Assembly: GCF_005117025.1 (NCBI RefSeq)
Contig: NZ_SWCO01000008.1
Span: 310,001 to 374,000 of the forward strand
Origin: Alteromonas portus
GTDB taxonomy: Bacteria > Pseudomonadota > Gammaproteobacteria > Enterobacterales > Alteromonadaceae
DNA: 64,000 bases
Direction of reading: 5' to 3'
The notes beneath the pieces are model-generated. The model had not been told where the DNA came from. It made no database searches and saw only the letters and a program-made list of their open reading frames with translations. A program made the translations under genes and the position numbers. Positions 39,054-48,564 of this stretch are shown one piece after another; the stretch's first letter is position 1, and every line of letters begins with the position of its first letter.

Positions 39054-39401
39054 TGTTTTTCCTTTATGACACTATTGGAGCGCTTCGTATTTCGCATGCT
39101 TTTGAAAGCCTCTGTTCTATTGAACATCGTTTTCAACGTCATGCGACGAAGCATTTAGCTTTATTTATTATTGAGTATATATAAACGCAACACAGGTTCT
39201 AGCGTTATCGGCTTGTAATTGGCAGTAAGGCAGGTATTAAATGTTACAAAATATGCAAACCTGAGTTTGAAAAGAGGTAGATAATATAGGCTGCGCATAT
39301 AAAAACGCCGCGTATTTCAAAGAAATATGCGGCGCTGTCTGTTTTGATAATTAGTTGGCTGTAAGGTGGCTTTTTTATCAGGTTGAGAAAGACTTTTAAA
39401 A
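39054..39401. other. intergenic between S9 peptidase and fadR
   Basis: 348 bp. The end near 39301 holds the fadR terminator and the part near 39054 should hold the S9 peptidase promoter. Nothing else is recognisable. Confidence 0.4.
39301..39335 (-). terminator. Rho-independent terminator of fadR
   Basis: GCCGCGTATTTC and GAAATATGCGGC form a stem with one mismatch and a tiny loop (about 39307-39333); on the minus strand GTTTTTATA follows. It is about 67 bp past the fadR stop. Confidence 0.75.
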
Positions 39402-40112
39402 TCAGTCGACCAAGTCTTTAGGCATCTCATCGCGAATGGCCTGCCACACCTTGCCACTTTCTATACCATAATTTCTCACTACAACAGGCACCCTATCGTA
39501 TTCGCCTTTTTCTGCTACTTCGAGCAGGTCAGCGTAATACTTCATAGCAATGTCTCGAGCCTGTTGGTGAGAGAAGAAATAACCACCAATACGCGAGTAA
39601 AGGCCACGGAAGCCATTCATCATCAACACAAACACATTGTTGTTCGAAGCAAGCGCTAAATCGTGGGTCATTTGATAATCGAATTGCGCAAACGCTAGGC
39701 CTTCTTGCTCTACATTTTTATATCGAGCGATAATATCTGCAGACTCTTGAGGATTGTTACGAATGGCGCCTCTAATGAAAACGGCACTAAGGTTAGTGCG
39801 GGCTGCAAGCAAATTATCGACAAGTTCAGGAATACCTTCTTGGTCCAAGCGGGCAAGCGTCTCAAGGATATTCAGACCGCACGTTTCCCAGAAGTTATTC
39901 ACCTTAGTTGGCTTACCGTGTTGAATAGTTAACCAGCCATCCCGTGCCAAACGCTGTAGCACTTCTCGTAGCGTGGTTCGCGTTACACCAATTAACTCAG
40001 AAAGCTCTCTTTCTGCAGGCAAAATGGTGCCAGGTGGAAACCTTCCACTCCAAATAGATTCAACAATATACTCTTCGGCGAATCCGGCTGGACTCTGTGC
40101 CTTATAAATCAT
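39402..40112 (-). CDS. fadR: fatty acid metabolism regulator FadR
   Basis: A 236-residue GntR-family regulator matching FadR. The N-terminal winged helix is clear: [44 protein letters not shown] (about 29-75), with [18 protein letters not shown] typical of FadR. The C-terminal domain binds long-chain acyl-CoA. FadR represses fad genes and activates unsaturated fatty acid synthesis, releasing DNA when acyl-CoA is bound. It is divergent from nhaB, as in E. coli. A FadR-like box 33 bp upstream suggests self-control. FadR-like boxes also precede fadD and the GMC gene in this window. Confidence 0.93.
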   Translation of the reverse strand: MIYKAQSPAGFAEEYIVESIWSGRFPPGTILPAERELSELIGVTRTTLREVLQRLARDGWLTIQHGKPTKVNNFWETCGLNILETLARLDQEGIPELVDNLLAARTNLSAVFIRGAIRNNPQESADIIARYKNVEQEGLAFAQFDYQMTHDLALASNNNVFVLMMNGFRGLYSRIGGYFFSHQQARDIAMKYYADLLEVAEKGEYDRVPVVVRNYGIESGKVWQAIRDEMPKDLVD

Positions 40113-40541
40113 AACTAATCGCCTGCACGTTCTTGTTATTTTGCAACTGATTGTACCAGATGCTGTTTTATTATCACAATGAATTATGCTTCGTCCACTA
40201 AAGCTTTTAACAACTTGTTAAAATTAGCGTGGCATTTCAAACACTATAATGCAGTACTTGTACATTTTATGCTCGAAATATTATGCATTTTCGAATTCGA
40301 TGATATTTATCACCAAAAAAGTGATAAATATTCAGTGACTTTCACATGGTGGGGTCTGTGAATTGCTTTCTCAAGGCGTTAATATCATGTACGCTTATTT
40401 TCCGACTATAATGACAGCAGCAAAACAGTGGTAAAGCGAAATAAATCGCATAACGCCAGCAGTTTATGTATGCAATAACCGGAACTACACAGTATAAAGA
40501 TGCGCAAAATGCGTGCTTTGTTGTAAAAGGAACAGGAACTC
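40113..40541. other. fadR-nhaB divergent intergenic region
   Basis: 429 bp. It holds the FadR-like box and a perfect 11-bp inverted repeat, ATATTTATCAC and GTGATAAATAT (40303-40313 with 40321-40331), with an A-rich loop and no T-run, in the middle of the region. The hairpin could be an operator or a structured leader. Promoters for both genes must lie here. A 60-codon open stretch at 40179-40361 on the plus strand has no ribosome binding site and no family match, so I do not call it. Confidence 0.55.
40145..40161 (-). promoter_or_regulatory. FadR-like box upstream of fadR
   Basis: AACTGATTGTACCAGAT carries the FadR core TGGT-N3-ACCA with one change (TGAT). It sits 33-49 bp upstream of the fadR start, consistent with autoregulation. 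Weaker than the GMC and fadD boxes. Confidence 0.45.
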
Positions 40542-42116
40542 ATGCAAACCTCAATGATCGCGGCGATCTATAAGAATTTCCTGGGACACGCGCCCGACTG
40601 GTATAAAAAAACCATTATTGCCTTTCTCATTGTTAATCCCTTCATCTTTATGGTGGACCCATATATAGCTGGCTGGACGCTTGTCATTCAGTTTATTTTT
40701 ACGCTAGCGATGGCGCTTAAATGCTACCCGCTTCAACCAGGTGGTCTCCTTCTCATCGAAGCCATGTTTATCGGTATGACCACTCCCGGTCATATGATGC
40801 ATGAGATTGAAGTGAATTTAGAGGTGCTGCTACTTCTTGTATTTATGGTGGCGGGCATCTACTTCATGAAAGATTTACTTATGTACTTGTTCACCAAACT
40901 GGTTATCAAGGTACGCAACAAGTTAATTCTTTCGCTTTCGTTTATTTTTGCGTCTGCGTTTTTATCTGCATTCCTCGACGCGCTCACGGTTGTGGCGGTA
41001 ATCATCAGTGTAGGCTTGGGCTTCTACTCCATTTATCACAAAGTAGCGTCAGGCAAAGAGTTCCACTCCGATCATGATCACACCAGTGACGACGAGCTAG
41101 GAAGCCATGACTTAGAAGATTTCAGAGCGTTTCTACGCAACCTAATGATGCACTCAGCTGTAGGTACAGCGTTAGGTGGCGTTATGACAATGGTAGGCGA
41201 ACCACAAAACCTGATTATTGCTGACAAAGCAGGCTGGGATTTCGTGGAGTTCTTTATCCGTATGGCACCTGTTACGATACCTGTATTTGTGTTTGGACTA
41301 TTAACCACCGTTGTGTTGGAAAAGACCGGCATGTTCTCTTACGGTGCCAAACTGCCAACTGCAGTTAGACAGATTTTGGTCGATTACAACGAGCACATGG
41401 ATAAAGGCCGCAGTAAGCGTGAAACAGCAAAACTTGTAGTTCAAGCGCTAATTGGTGTTTGGCTAATAGTAGGCCTGGCTACACACATGGCATCCGTGGG
41501 TTTAATCGGCTTATCCGTTATAGTGCTTGCCACTTCAATGAGCGGTGTTATCGAAGAACATGCACTAGGTAAAGCATTCGAGGAAGCACTACCTTTTGCT
41601 GCACTACTTTGCGTTTTCTTCGGTGTAGTCGCTGTTATTATCGACCAGGGCCTATTCCAGCCAGTTATACATTGGGTGTTGTCGTTTGAAGGCGAAACTC
41701 AAATGGTCATGTTCTATCTTGCCAACGGTGTGCTGTCGATGGTGAGTGATAACGTATTCGTGGGCTCGGTGTACATCACTGAGGTAACAGCTGCTCTGCA
41801 AGCTGGCCAGATCACTCGCGACCAGTACGATATGCTTGCAGTAGCAATTAACACAGGTACAAACTTACCAAGTGTTGCAACGCCAAACGGTCAAGCAGCT
41901 TTCTTATTCTTGCTTACCTCCGCTATCGCACCATTACTTCGCTTGTCTTACGGCCGCATGGTAATGATGGCGCTACCGTACACAATTGTACTTACTATCG
42001 TAGGTTTGGTCGCAACCTATATTGGGCTTGCCGATGCTACTCAGTGGCTTTACGACATGCATCTTATTGAGCACCACACCGCTGCTGAAGCAGGCGCTCA
42101 AGCGGTAGGTCACTAA
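40542..42116 (+). CDS. nhaB: Na+/H+ antiporter NhaB
   Basis: A 524-residue inner-membrane antiporter with about 11-12 hydrophobic segments. It starts [31 protein letters not shown], a typical NhaB N-terminus, and contains the family segments [14 protein letters not shown] and [13 protein letters not shown]. NhaB exports sodium in exchange for protons and helps Na+ and pH homeostasis, which suits a marine cell. It is followed three bases later by dsbB, and the fadR-nhaB-dsbB order is the same as in E. coli. Confidence 0.93.
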   Translation: MQTSMIAAIYKNFLGHAPDWYKKTIIAFLIVNPFIFMVDPYIAGWTLVIQFIFTLAMALKCYPLQPGGLLLIEAMFIGMTTPGHMMHEIEVNLEVLLLLVFMVAGIYFMKDLLMYLFTKLVIKVRNKLILSLSFIFASAFLSAFLDALTVVAVIISVGLGFYSIYHKVASGKEFHSDHDHTSDDELGSHDLEDFRAFLRNLMMHSAVGTALGGVMTMVGEPQNLIIADKAGWDFVEFFIRMAPVTIPVFVFGLLTTVVLEKTGMFSYGAKLPTAVRQILVDYNEHMDKGRSKRETAKLVVQALIGVWLIVGLATHMASVGLIGLSVIVLATSMSGVIEEHALGKAFEEALPFAALLCVFFGVVAVIIDQGLFQPVIHWVLSFEGETQMVMFYLANGVLSMVSDNVFVGSVYITEVTAALQAGQITRDQYDMLAVAINTGTNLPSVATPNGQAAFLFLLTSAIAPLLRLSYGRMVMMALPYTIVLTIVGLVATYIGLADATQWLYDMHLIEHHTAAEAGAQAVGH

Positions 42117-42119
42117 TCT

Positions 42120-42647
42120 ATGCGCGGAATTATTCACAGCATTAGCCAGTGGGCAGAGCACAAGTCTTCATGGCTTGTGCTTTTCGCCACGTCCTTGGCA
42201 TTAGAAATTGCTGCCCTCTACTTTCAATACGGCATGGGCCTAAAACCCTGCATAATGTGTATTTACCAGCGTACAGCTATGTACGGCATTGTATTGTCGG
42301 CACTTATTGTCGTAATAAAAAACAACGGTTTTACACGCATGCTTGGCTTTGCCGGTTGGGCTGTAGCTGCAGGCTGGGGCTTTTTGATTGCCAAAGAACA
42401 CGTGGGTATTCTTAACGCTGCGAATCCATTTTTTGCTAGCTGTGAAATAGTGCCTAACTTTCCGTCATGGCTTCAACTTCACGAGTGGTTGCCTGCAGTG
42501 TTTGCCGCTGAAGGTGACTGCTTAGAAGACTCGTGGCAGTTTTTATCTATGGGAATGGCTGAGTGGATGCAAATTATATTTGCTGCTTATTTTGCTGTAT
42601 TTGCCATTGTATTTGCATGCCGTTTGCTGGATAAGAAACCCTTTTGA
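42120..42647 (+). CDS. dsbB: disulfide bond formation protein DsbB
   Basis: A 175-residue four-helix inner-membrane protein that reoxidises DsbA using quinone. Both cysteine pairs are present: PCIMCIYQR (the CxxC) and the second pair in ASCEIVPN with EGDCLED. The gene begins three bases after the nhaB stop and its own stop overlaps the start of the acetyltransferase, so the three are one transcription unit. Confidence 0.92.
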   Translation: MRGIIHSISQWAEHKSSWLVLFATSLALEIAALYFQYGMGLKPCIMCIYQRTAMYGIVLSALIVVIKNNGFTRMLGFAGWAVAAGWGFLIAKEHVGILNAANPFFASCEIVPNFPSWLQLHEWLPAVFAAEGDCLEDSWQFLSMGMAEWMQIIFAAYFAVFAIVFACRLLDKKPF

Positions 42648-43198
42648 TCGACTTATCCATTCTGCCCTCTCGCCTTCCTCCTATACATACTGAGCAAGGC
42701 CCAATTAGCATTCAGCGCATCGCAGAGAAACACTGCTATGCGCTGTGCGATGCAGGCCAACAGTCGATTCATCATGTCAAACCTTGGTTTGGCTCTGCCG
42801 TGTGCCCTGTTACTCCAGCTTTATCTAAACAGTGTATAACTGGTATGGAGAAGGCACGCGAAACAGGCTACGGCCTAACCTATTTGTTAATACATGACGA
42901 AAAATGTTTGGGTATGGGGATTATCAATCATATCCACCATACCCATTTGACGGCAAATCTTGGCTATTGGTTAAGACCAGATGCATGCGGTAAAGGCTTA
43001 GCAACAGCAATTTGTGAAGCGTTGAAAAAGCTTGCGTTCTCTCAGATGAATTTGCATCGTTTAGAATGCTTTATTGAGCCAAATAATAAGGCAAGTATCC
43101 GTGTTGCTGAACGTATTGGTGGAATAAAAGAAGGGCTGTGTAGAAAGCGTGTATTTGGAAGAGATGCACTTCTTTATGCGGTTATCAACGACAGCTAA
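42644..43198 (+). CDS. GNAT acetyltransferase (RimJ/RimL-like)
   Basis: A 184-residue GNAT-fold enzyme of the RimJ/RimL type. The acetyl-CoA-binding region is WLRPDACGKGLATAICEALKKLAF (about 109-132), followed by LHRLECFIEPNNKASIRVAERIGG (about 137-160), the usual ribosomal-protein acetyltransferase pattern. The substrate is probably an N-terminal amine on a protein but is unknown. TTG start at 42644 overlaps the dsbB stop (TTGA), so it is translationally coupled. Confidence 0.82.
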   Translation: MIDLSILPSRLPPIHTEQGPISIQRIAEKHCYALCDAGQQSIHHVKPWFGSAVCPVTPALSKQCITGMEKARETGYGLTYLLIHDEKCLGMGIINHIHHTHLTANLGYWLRPDACGKGLATAICEALKKLAFSQMNLHRLECFIEPNNKASIRVAERIGGIKEGLCRKRVFGRDALLYAVINDS

Positions 43199-43211
43199 GC
43201 TGCCTAAAATA

Positions 43212-43240
43212 TTGCCGCTTTTAAGCGGCAACTTGCTTTT
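43212..43240 (+). terminator. Rho-independent terminator
   Basis: TTGCCGCTTTTAAGCGGCAA (43212-43231) forms a hairpin, followed by CTTGCTTTTTT. It follows the nhaB-dsbB-GNAT operon and may also serve the convergent porin gene. Confidence 0.75.
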
Positions 43241-44524
43241 TTAAAACGTGTAGGTCAACGCCGTATAACCGTATATAGAATCATCAGGATATGCACCACT
43301 ATCTAGCGCGTCGCCTTTAGCTAGATAAGCGCCTCCAAACTCTAGCTGTAATGCCTCGTGCGCGTTGTAGCGCCAGCGAAGCTCAACCTGATGCCCCAAG
43401 AAGTCATTTGCGCCATCAGCAACTTTTTGCAGCCATAACCCTTTATAGCCGATCATTATGTCGTGTAACTCGTCAAGTTTCGTTACGCTTCGAAGGCCTG
43501 GCGCAAAGATGTTACTTCTAGGAAAAGTTTGATATACATCTGTAGGTCCAAAGTCAAAACGCCGCAATCCATACAAGGAGTCGAACGCGCGTATGGTATC
43601 ATCGCTGGCGTCGTCATCACCGCTTGCAGCGTCAACTTCCGCCCTTAAGAACGTACTATCGTTTATTTGTTTACCTATGTGACTATGAACCATCCATGCT
43701 CTGACATCTCTGTCTATCACATCAGAAGCCAGCGCGGATTGTCTAGCCTCACCAACTTGCCCAATCGCTTCTATGTTAAACTGCCAGTCGTTGAGCAACA
43801 TCGCGGTATGATCTATTGAGAGTGTATAGAGATCTCGATTTTTCGTACTAAGTTCTGCAGAGTCAGACTCTTTTAGCCAATAGCTATGAACCTTCCAAGC
43901 ATTGTCTTTAGACTCTGCGTAAATACCGAAAATCTTTCGATTGCTGAAGCTTTTATCAAACTCACGTTCGTTGTCATCAATTGCCCCTGTATCATTTGGA
44001 AAACGGGTTACAGGGAGCAAATAGAAGGCTCGGACGCTCCATTCAAGCCAATTTGTATCAACAAGCATCCCTTCAAACGTGTTGGTAGCATTTCGGTACC
44101 GTGTGCGCCCCATTAATCGTCGACTTCCATGGTCTAGCGTTACGCGACCAATAGATACACTGTCGATATAAGGCAGTGCGCTTTTGTAAGAAAGGTAGAA
44201 CTGGATAGGCTCTAAGGCATTGACTTGTGAAGACGTTAATGTGGGATCGTTGTCGTCCATGAAGGCTCTTGCATCTTCCAACTCTCCAACTGCTTGCCAA
44301 CGACCATATTCAACTGCACCTTTTAATCTAATTCGCGTTGAAAGGCGTTCATTCGTTTTTGAACGTGCTTCTTCAGTAGTAGGGAAAATAGGGTTGTTCA
44401 AGGTTTCGTAACGTAGCCTAATCGAACCGCTGTGCTCAAAACTAAATTCCTGTGCACTAACATTAGATAGTGTATTTGTTATAACAAACGACAACCAAAC
44501 GCTGTTTAGGACAAACGCCTTCAT
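43241..44524 (-). CDS. alginate-export family outer-membrane porin
   Basis: A 427-residue outer-membrane beta-barrel of the alginate_exp (AlgE-like) family. Signal peptide about 1-24 (ends TLSNVSAQ). Segments such as HSGSIRLRYETLNN, NERLSTRIRLKGAVEYGRWQAVGELEDARAF and the C-terminal YGYTALTYTF (aromatic last residue) are typical. The name comes from alginate export in Pseudomonas; many members act in other outer-membrane transport, and no alginate genes are here, so the substrate is unknown. Confidence 0.8.
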   Translation of the reverse strand: MKAFVLNSVWLSFVITNTLSNVSAQEFSFEHSGSIRLRYETLNNPIFPTTEEARSKTNERLSTRIRLKGAVEYGRWQAVGELEDARAFMDDNDPTLTSSQVNALEPIQFYLSYKSALPYIDSVSIGRVTLDHGSRRLMGRTRYRNATNTFEGMLVDTNWLEWSVRAFYLLPVTRFPNDTGAIDDNEREFDKSFSNRKIFGIYAESKDNAWKVHSYWLKESDSAELSTKNRDLYTLSIDHTAMLLNDWQFNIEAIGQVGEARQSALASDVIDRDVRAWMVHSHIGKQINDSTFLRAEVDAASGDDDASDDTIRAFDSLYGLRRFDFGPTDVYQTFPRSNIFAPGLRSVTKLDELHDIMIGYKGLWLQKVADGANDFLGHQVELRWRYNAHEALQLEFGGAYLAKGDALDSGAYPDDSIYGYTALTYTF

Positions 44525-44623
44525 CGATAAACCTTATTAGTTCGCAACTAATTACGTGTAAAAGTGGGAGTATAAACTAGGTTTGTTGCCAATTCTCATG
44601 GCTTTAAGTCTAATACAGTTAAA

Positions 44624-44650
44624 AAATGACTGCTTGAGCAGTCATTTAAG
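44624..44650 (-). terminator. Rho-independent terminator of the ycgN operon
   Basis: AAATGACTGCT and AGCAGTCATTT (44624-44647) form a hairpin; on the minus strand six T residues run from its end. It is about 30 bp past the ycgN stop. Confidence 0.75.
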
Positions 44651-44678
44651 AGCAAGATAGTGCGGGCAAAATGAAAGG

Positions 44679-45173
44679 TTAATCTATATCTTCCAGAGGC
44701 CAGATGGCTATATAGTCTTCAAAGTGGTTTAGATCTACGTCAGTTTCGAACACAGTTTTGTTGCGTACCGACATACCCTTTGCGTGCATAACGTTTTTCT
44801 TACCTTTGTTGAGTAATGGGTGCCATGAGGGTATTCCCCTCCCCTCGTATAACCGACGATAGGTGCAGCTATTCGGCATAAAGAAAATATCTTTTAAGTT
44901 TTCTTTAGTGAGCTTCACGCAATCAGGCACCAACTCGGTGCGTCTTTCATATTGGGTACATTCACATTTTTTTGTGTTCAAATACGTACACACAATATTA
45001 GTGTAGTGAATCTTCTCATTTTCGTTGATATGATCGGTCACTTCATATTCTTCTACCGCATCATCATCGATAAATTTTTGCAGACAACATTTACCACACC
45101 CATCGCATAACGATTCCCATTCCTGCTGGGACATTTCTTCTAAAGATTTGGTTTCCCAAAATGCTACTGTCAT
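44679..45173 (-). CDS. ycgN: YcgN family cysteine cluster protein
   Basis: A 164-residue cysteine-rich protein matching E. coli YcgN (UPF0260). Cysteine clusters: CDGCGKCCLQ (about 23-32), CECTQYERR, and CTYRRLYEG. These probably bind zinc or an iron-sulfur centre; the function is unknown. Its start overlaps the ycgM stop (ATGA), and it is the last gene of the unit that begins at ycgL. Confidence 0.9.
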   Translation of the reverse strand: MTVAFWETKSLEEMSQQEWESLCDGCGKCCLQKFIDDDAVEEYEVTDHINENEKIHYTNIVCTYLNTKKCECTQYERRTELVPDCVKLTKENLKDIFFMPNSCTYRRLYEGRGIPSWHPLLNKGKKNVMHAKGMSVRNKTVFETDVDLNHFEDYIAIWPLEDID

Positions 45174-45838
45174 TCAGCTACTACCTTTGAACTTACCGTT
45201 ATGAAGCCGTCTAACGACGCCTCAACTTTATCTGCCGGGCTAAGCTTACCTACCCCTTTGGGCGTACCTGTAAGGATCACATCACCACTGTCTAACGTAA
45301 ATATAGACGACATGTGGGCGATGAGCGGTATGATTTTGTGCAACATAAGTTCAGTATGCCCTTGCTGTCTAATCTCTTCGTTTATGGTTAAAGTAAAACG
45401 CAGGTCGTCCAGATTAATTGTTTCATTAAAGGGTACAAAGCCTGACAGCGGAGCACTGTTGTCAAAAGACTTGGCCCTTTCCCATGGCTGCCCTTGCTTT
45501 TTAAGCGCCGCTTGAACTTCGCGAAGGGTTAAATCGAGACCAAGTCCAATACCCCATATCGCGTCTTTGACCTCATCTTCACTGGCATTTTTAAGCGGTG
45601 ACTTGAGCAACACTGACACTTCCAGTTCGTTGTGGCACTCGCCTTTGTCGGTAGGAATGACAATAGGCTCATCCATATGACACAAGGCCGCCTTTGGCTT
45701 CATAAACAACAATGGCGCTTCAGACACGGTAGAATTCATTTCTTCTATGTGGTCTAGGTAATTTCTACCTATACAAACCACTTTACTAACGGGTAGCGAT
45801 ATTTCATTGCCTTGAAAATCAATGTGACGATAAACCAT
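45170..45838 (-). CDS. ycgM: fumarylacetoacetate hydrolase family protein YcgM
   Basis: A 222-residue FAH-family enzyme like E. coli YcgM. Contains KVVCIGRNYLDHIEEMNS, HNELEVSVLL (metal-binding Glu), and SGDVILTGTPKGVG near the end, all standard. These enzymes cleave or tautomerise oxoacids; some YcgM-like members act as oxaloacetate tautomerase or decarboxylase. ATG at 45838 shares a base with the stop of the transglycosylase gene (TAATG). A longer frame to 45907 would overlap it by 70 bases and lacks support. Confidence 0.87.
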   Translation of the reverse strand: MVYRHIDFQGNEISLPVSKVVCIGRNYLDHIEEMNSTVSEAPLLFMKPKAALCHMDEPIVIPTDKGECHNELEVSVLLKSPLKNASEDEVKDAIWGIGLGLDLTLREVQAALKKQGQPWERAKSFDNSAPLSGFVPFNETINLDDLRFTLTINEEIRQQGHTELMLHKIIPLIAHMSSIFTLDSGDVILTGTPKGVGKLSPADKVEASLDGFITVSSKVVAE

Positions 45839-46920
45839 TAGTAACCTCGCTTTATTCGTTCTGATAAATACCCAACCGACACACCAAAATATGATGAGCG
45901 GTTCCATTTCATCAGCGTGTGAAAATTGTTATACACCAAGTAAATTCGGCCTTGCTCACCATCGGGCATAATGAGCGATGCATTAATCTCTGCGTTGGGA
46001 AGCTCACTTCCGTTGTAGCGTTTAACGCCGTTCTCCTGCCAGAAAGACAAGGGCTTCATATTAGATTTTGCGAGCCCTGAAAAAGCTACCGGTTTGGTTA
46101 ATATTACCTGCCGGCCCCACGTCCCTTCACTATCCCACCCTTCAGATGAAAGGTAGTTGGCGATTGACGCAAACACGTCTGCCTTGGTTCCCCAAATATC
46201 CTTTCTGCCGTCGCCGTCGTAGTCCACTGCGTAATTTAAAAAGGATATGGGCATAAACTGTGTTTGTCCCATGGCACCGGCCCAAGAGCCTTTAAGCGCC
46301 TCGACAGAGATATGCCCTTCATCTAGTATCTGAAGTGCCGCAAAAAAATTGTCCTTAAACAGCTTTTCCCGTCGCCCTTCGTATGCCAAAGATGCCAGTG
46401 CAGACAACACACTGAAATTGCCCTGTATTTTACCAAAGTTAGACTCATTACCCCATAGCGCCACAATAAAGCGTGCCTGAACCCCGTATTTTTGAGCAAT
46501 TTCTTCAAGCAGTAGTTTGTGCTCGTTGTACTGCTCAACCGCCTGTTTTACTTTCCAGTCAGGTACTCGCGTTGCTAGATAATCATCTAACGTTATTTTT
46601 TTCTCTGGCTGGCTTTTATCTGACTTGACGACCGTGGGCCTGAAAGTGATGTCAGAAAACGCCAAGTCTAACTTAGTTTTGTCTATACCTTTTGCGTCCG
46701 CTTCTTTTTTCAAATTCGCAACGTAGCTTTTAAAGCCCTCTTCACTCAACCTACTGTCATTACTTAGTTGATTTTCGGCATGAACTGTAAGTGAGAAGCT
46801 TAAGGTTACACTCACTAAAACTAGTGCAATATTGCGCGGTTGAGGAAACGGGCTATGGCTACGACGCTTAGCATTAACGGTAATTCGGTTGACTAAGCGG
46901 TTAAGGGTCTTTAATAACAT
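45838..46920 (-). CDS. lytic murein transglycosylase, MltB-like
   Basis: A 360-residue SLT-type lytic transglycosylase of the MltB/RlpA-associated family. An N-terminal hydrophobic segment (NIALVLVSVTLSFSLTVHAE) exports it. The catalytic Glu is in ALWGNESNFGKIQGNF, with AGAMGQTQFMPISFLNYAVDYDGDGRKDIWG following, the MltB pattern. It cleaves peptidoglycan glycan strands. The gene starts 6 bp after ycgL and is coupled to ycgM by a TAATG; this insertion in the ycgL-ycgM order is not found in E. coli. Confidence 0.88.
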   Translation of the reverse strand: MLLKTLNRLVNRITVNAKRRSHSPFPQPRNIALVLVSVTLSFSLTVHAENQLSNDSRLSEEGFKSYVANLKKEADAKGIDKTKLDLAFSDITFRPTVVKSDKSQPEKKITLDDYLATRVPDWKVKQAVEQYNEHKLLLEEIAQKYGVQARFIVALWGNESNFGKIQGNFSVLSALASLAYEGRREKLFKDNFFAALQILDEGHISVEALKGSWAGAMGQTQFMPISFLNYAVDYDGDGRKDIWGTKADVFASIANYLSSEGWDSEGTWGRQVILTKPVAFSGLAKSNMKPLSFWQENGVKRYNGSELPNAEINASLIMPDGEQGRIYLVYNNFHTLMKWNRSSYFGVSVGYLSERIKRGY

Positions 46921-46926
46921 GGAATT

Positions 46927-47223
46927 TTAGAACTTCTTATCGGGCGTTTTTGAAAGCCCTAGCGATTCGCGGTGCTGCTCTAGCAAGTTATCTTCTTTTG
47001 GCGGCATTTGAAGATAAAAGCCTTTATCATTAAGTTCGTCGATAAGCTTTTGCTTATCAACCATGCCAAGTTTCTCTCGTTTTTCTAAAGCAATAATGGT
47101 AACAAATTCAGGGCGACCAAACTTTGCCATTAGCGGTTCCGGCACGTCTTCAAAATGGTCTTTTTTTGGTACGTATAAATACATACCGTCTTTTTTTCGC
47201 GTTTTATAAACTGCGCATAGCAT
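46927..47223 (-). CDS. ycgL: YcgL domain protein
   Basis: A 98-residue YcgL family protein. The pattern [34 protein letters not shown] and the later [19 protein letters not shown] match E. coli YcgL closely. Function is unknown. It is upstream of the transglycosylase gene by 6 bp and downstream of rnd by 121 bp; in E. coli the minCDE genes lie between rnd and ycgL, and here they do not. Confidence 0.92.
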   Translation of the reverse strand: MLCAVYKTRKKDGMYLYVPKKDHFEDVPEPLMAKFGRPEFVTIIALEKREKLGMVDKQKLIDELNDKGFYLQMPPKEDNLLEQHRESLGLSKTPDKKF

Positions 47224-47344
47224 AGAATTTTTACTCTTTCTTAATTCGTTTATTTAGTTTCTTTTGGGTTCACTATGTAGATTAAATTGGCCACAGAACA
47301 TACACCTCTCGCCAATTCTGCTCACCCATATTACTTTTAAAGCA

Positions 47345-48502
47345 CTATTGGGCGGGAGCGTCGCCAAGTAAACGGGTTACGTGAGGGCGAAACAATGGCT
47401 CTCTCCACGTCGACAGCACATCTGGCATTAAGCCCTGAACGCGGGTCTCATCAACCGAAAACCAATACCATTTTAACAGCTGATTCAGCTGTTTTTTAGA
47501 AGCAATAACGTCACTATTAACGGCATTGTCTTTCGCTATTTGATCGCTGATGACTTTAAGCTCAGCCAACGTTTTCTTGTACTTTGCAATATCGATTAAC
47601 CGCAGCACTACCGGTAGTCTAAGCTTTTCTGGCGTTTGCGCGTATCTAGCTCTTGTTTCTTCAATTAGCGTAATGATGGTATCGCCGTATCGGCGTACCG
47701 ACTGATGATTCACGCCGTTAATGCGAGAAAGGCCAGACTTGCTATCAATAAGCCGCTGCGCTGCTTCAAATAGATGTCCTTCTTTAAACACAAAATTTAA
47801 AGCCAAGTCTTTTTTACGTGCAGTATTTAAACGCCACGCCGCTAATGCTTGTAATACAGTGAGCTGCTCGCTGTTTAATCGCCAGTTGTTTTTAATACTC
47901 AAATAAGCAAAATCTTCAGGCATTTGGGCGCGCTTTTTATCAACTAGCAAAGCGATTTCCTGGTAAATCCAGTGTACTTTACCCGCCTCTTGTACTTTAC
48001 TGGCTAACTGTTGATAGCAAGGCAGTAAATACAGCACATCATTCGCTGCGTAGCTAAGCTGGGCTTCGCGAAGTGGCCTGGCTAGCCAGTCGGTACGCGA
48101 CTCTCCTTTGTCTAAACTTATGTCACACAGTAACTCTACAAGCTTTGCGTAGCCAAGAGATGGCCCCATGTCCAAAATACTTCCCGCAAGCTGGGTGTCA
48201 AACACAGGCGTTGGCACCGTATCAAAAGCAGTTAGGAATGCCTCGATGTCTTCAGAACACGAGTGCAGTACTTTTACGACTTCGGTATTCTCCATGAGAT
48301 CGATAAACGGGCTCATGTTGTCAATGGCTAGCGGATCGATAAGTACCAGTTGGTGACCATCATACAGCTGGATAAGGCCTAAATGAGGAGTAAGGGTTTT
48401 CGTTCGTACAAATTCGGTGTCTAAGGCTACCGCCTCTTGACGCTGTGCGGCAGTGCACACTTTTTCGAGTTGTTCAGATGTTGTAATTAATTGATATTGC
48501 AT
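47345..48502 (-). CDS. rnd: ribonuclease D
   Basis: A 385-residue DEDDy 3'-5' exonuclease that trims tRNA 3' ends. DTEFVRT (exo I) is near residue 28, the exo II motif VLHSCSEDIEAF near 78, and the exo III segment SYAANDVLYLLP near 170. A HRDC domain lies in the C-terminal half. The length matches E. coli Rnd. It is separated from fadD upstream by 62 bp with an intervening terminator. Confidence 0.93.
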   Translation of the reverse strand: MQYQLITTSEQLEKVCTAAQRQEAVALDTEFVRTKTLTPHLGLIQLYDGHQLVLIDPLAIDNMSPFIDLMENTEVVKVLHSCSEDIEAFLTAFDTVPTPVFDTQLAGSILDMGPSLGYAKLVELLCDISLDKGESRTDWLARPLREAQLSYAANDVLYLLPCYQQLASKVQEAGKVHWIYQEIALLVDKKRAQMPEDFAYLSIKNNWRLNSEQLTVLQALAAWRLNTARKKDLALNFVFKEGHLFEAAQRLIDSKSGLSRINGVNHQSVRRYGDTIITLIEETRARYAQTPEKLRLPVVLRLIDIAKYKKTLAELKVISDQIAKDNAVNSDVIASKKQLNQLLKWYWFSVDETRVQGLMPDVLSTWREPLFRPHVTRLLGDAPAQ

Positions 48503-48517
48503 ATTTTTGCACAGTAA

Positions 48518-48545
48518 TAAAAAAGCCGGCTTACGCCGGCTTTCA
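48518..48545 (-). terminator. Rho-independent terminator of fadD
   Basis: AAAGCCGGC-TTAC-GCCGGCTTT (48522-48543) with a T-run on the minus strand (complement of AATAAAAAAG). It lies between fadD and rnd. Confidence 0.88.
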
Positions 48546-48564
48546 CAAAACTATTTCAAAGGAA

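Noticed and set aside
40179..40361. Short plus-strand open frame between fadR and nhaB
   Set aside because: No binding site or family match; it crosses the perfect hairpin at 40303-40331.
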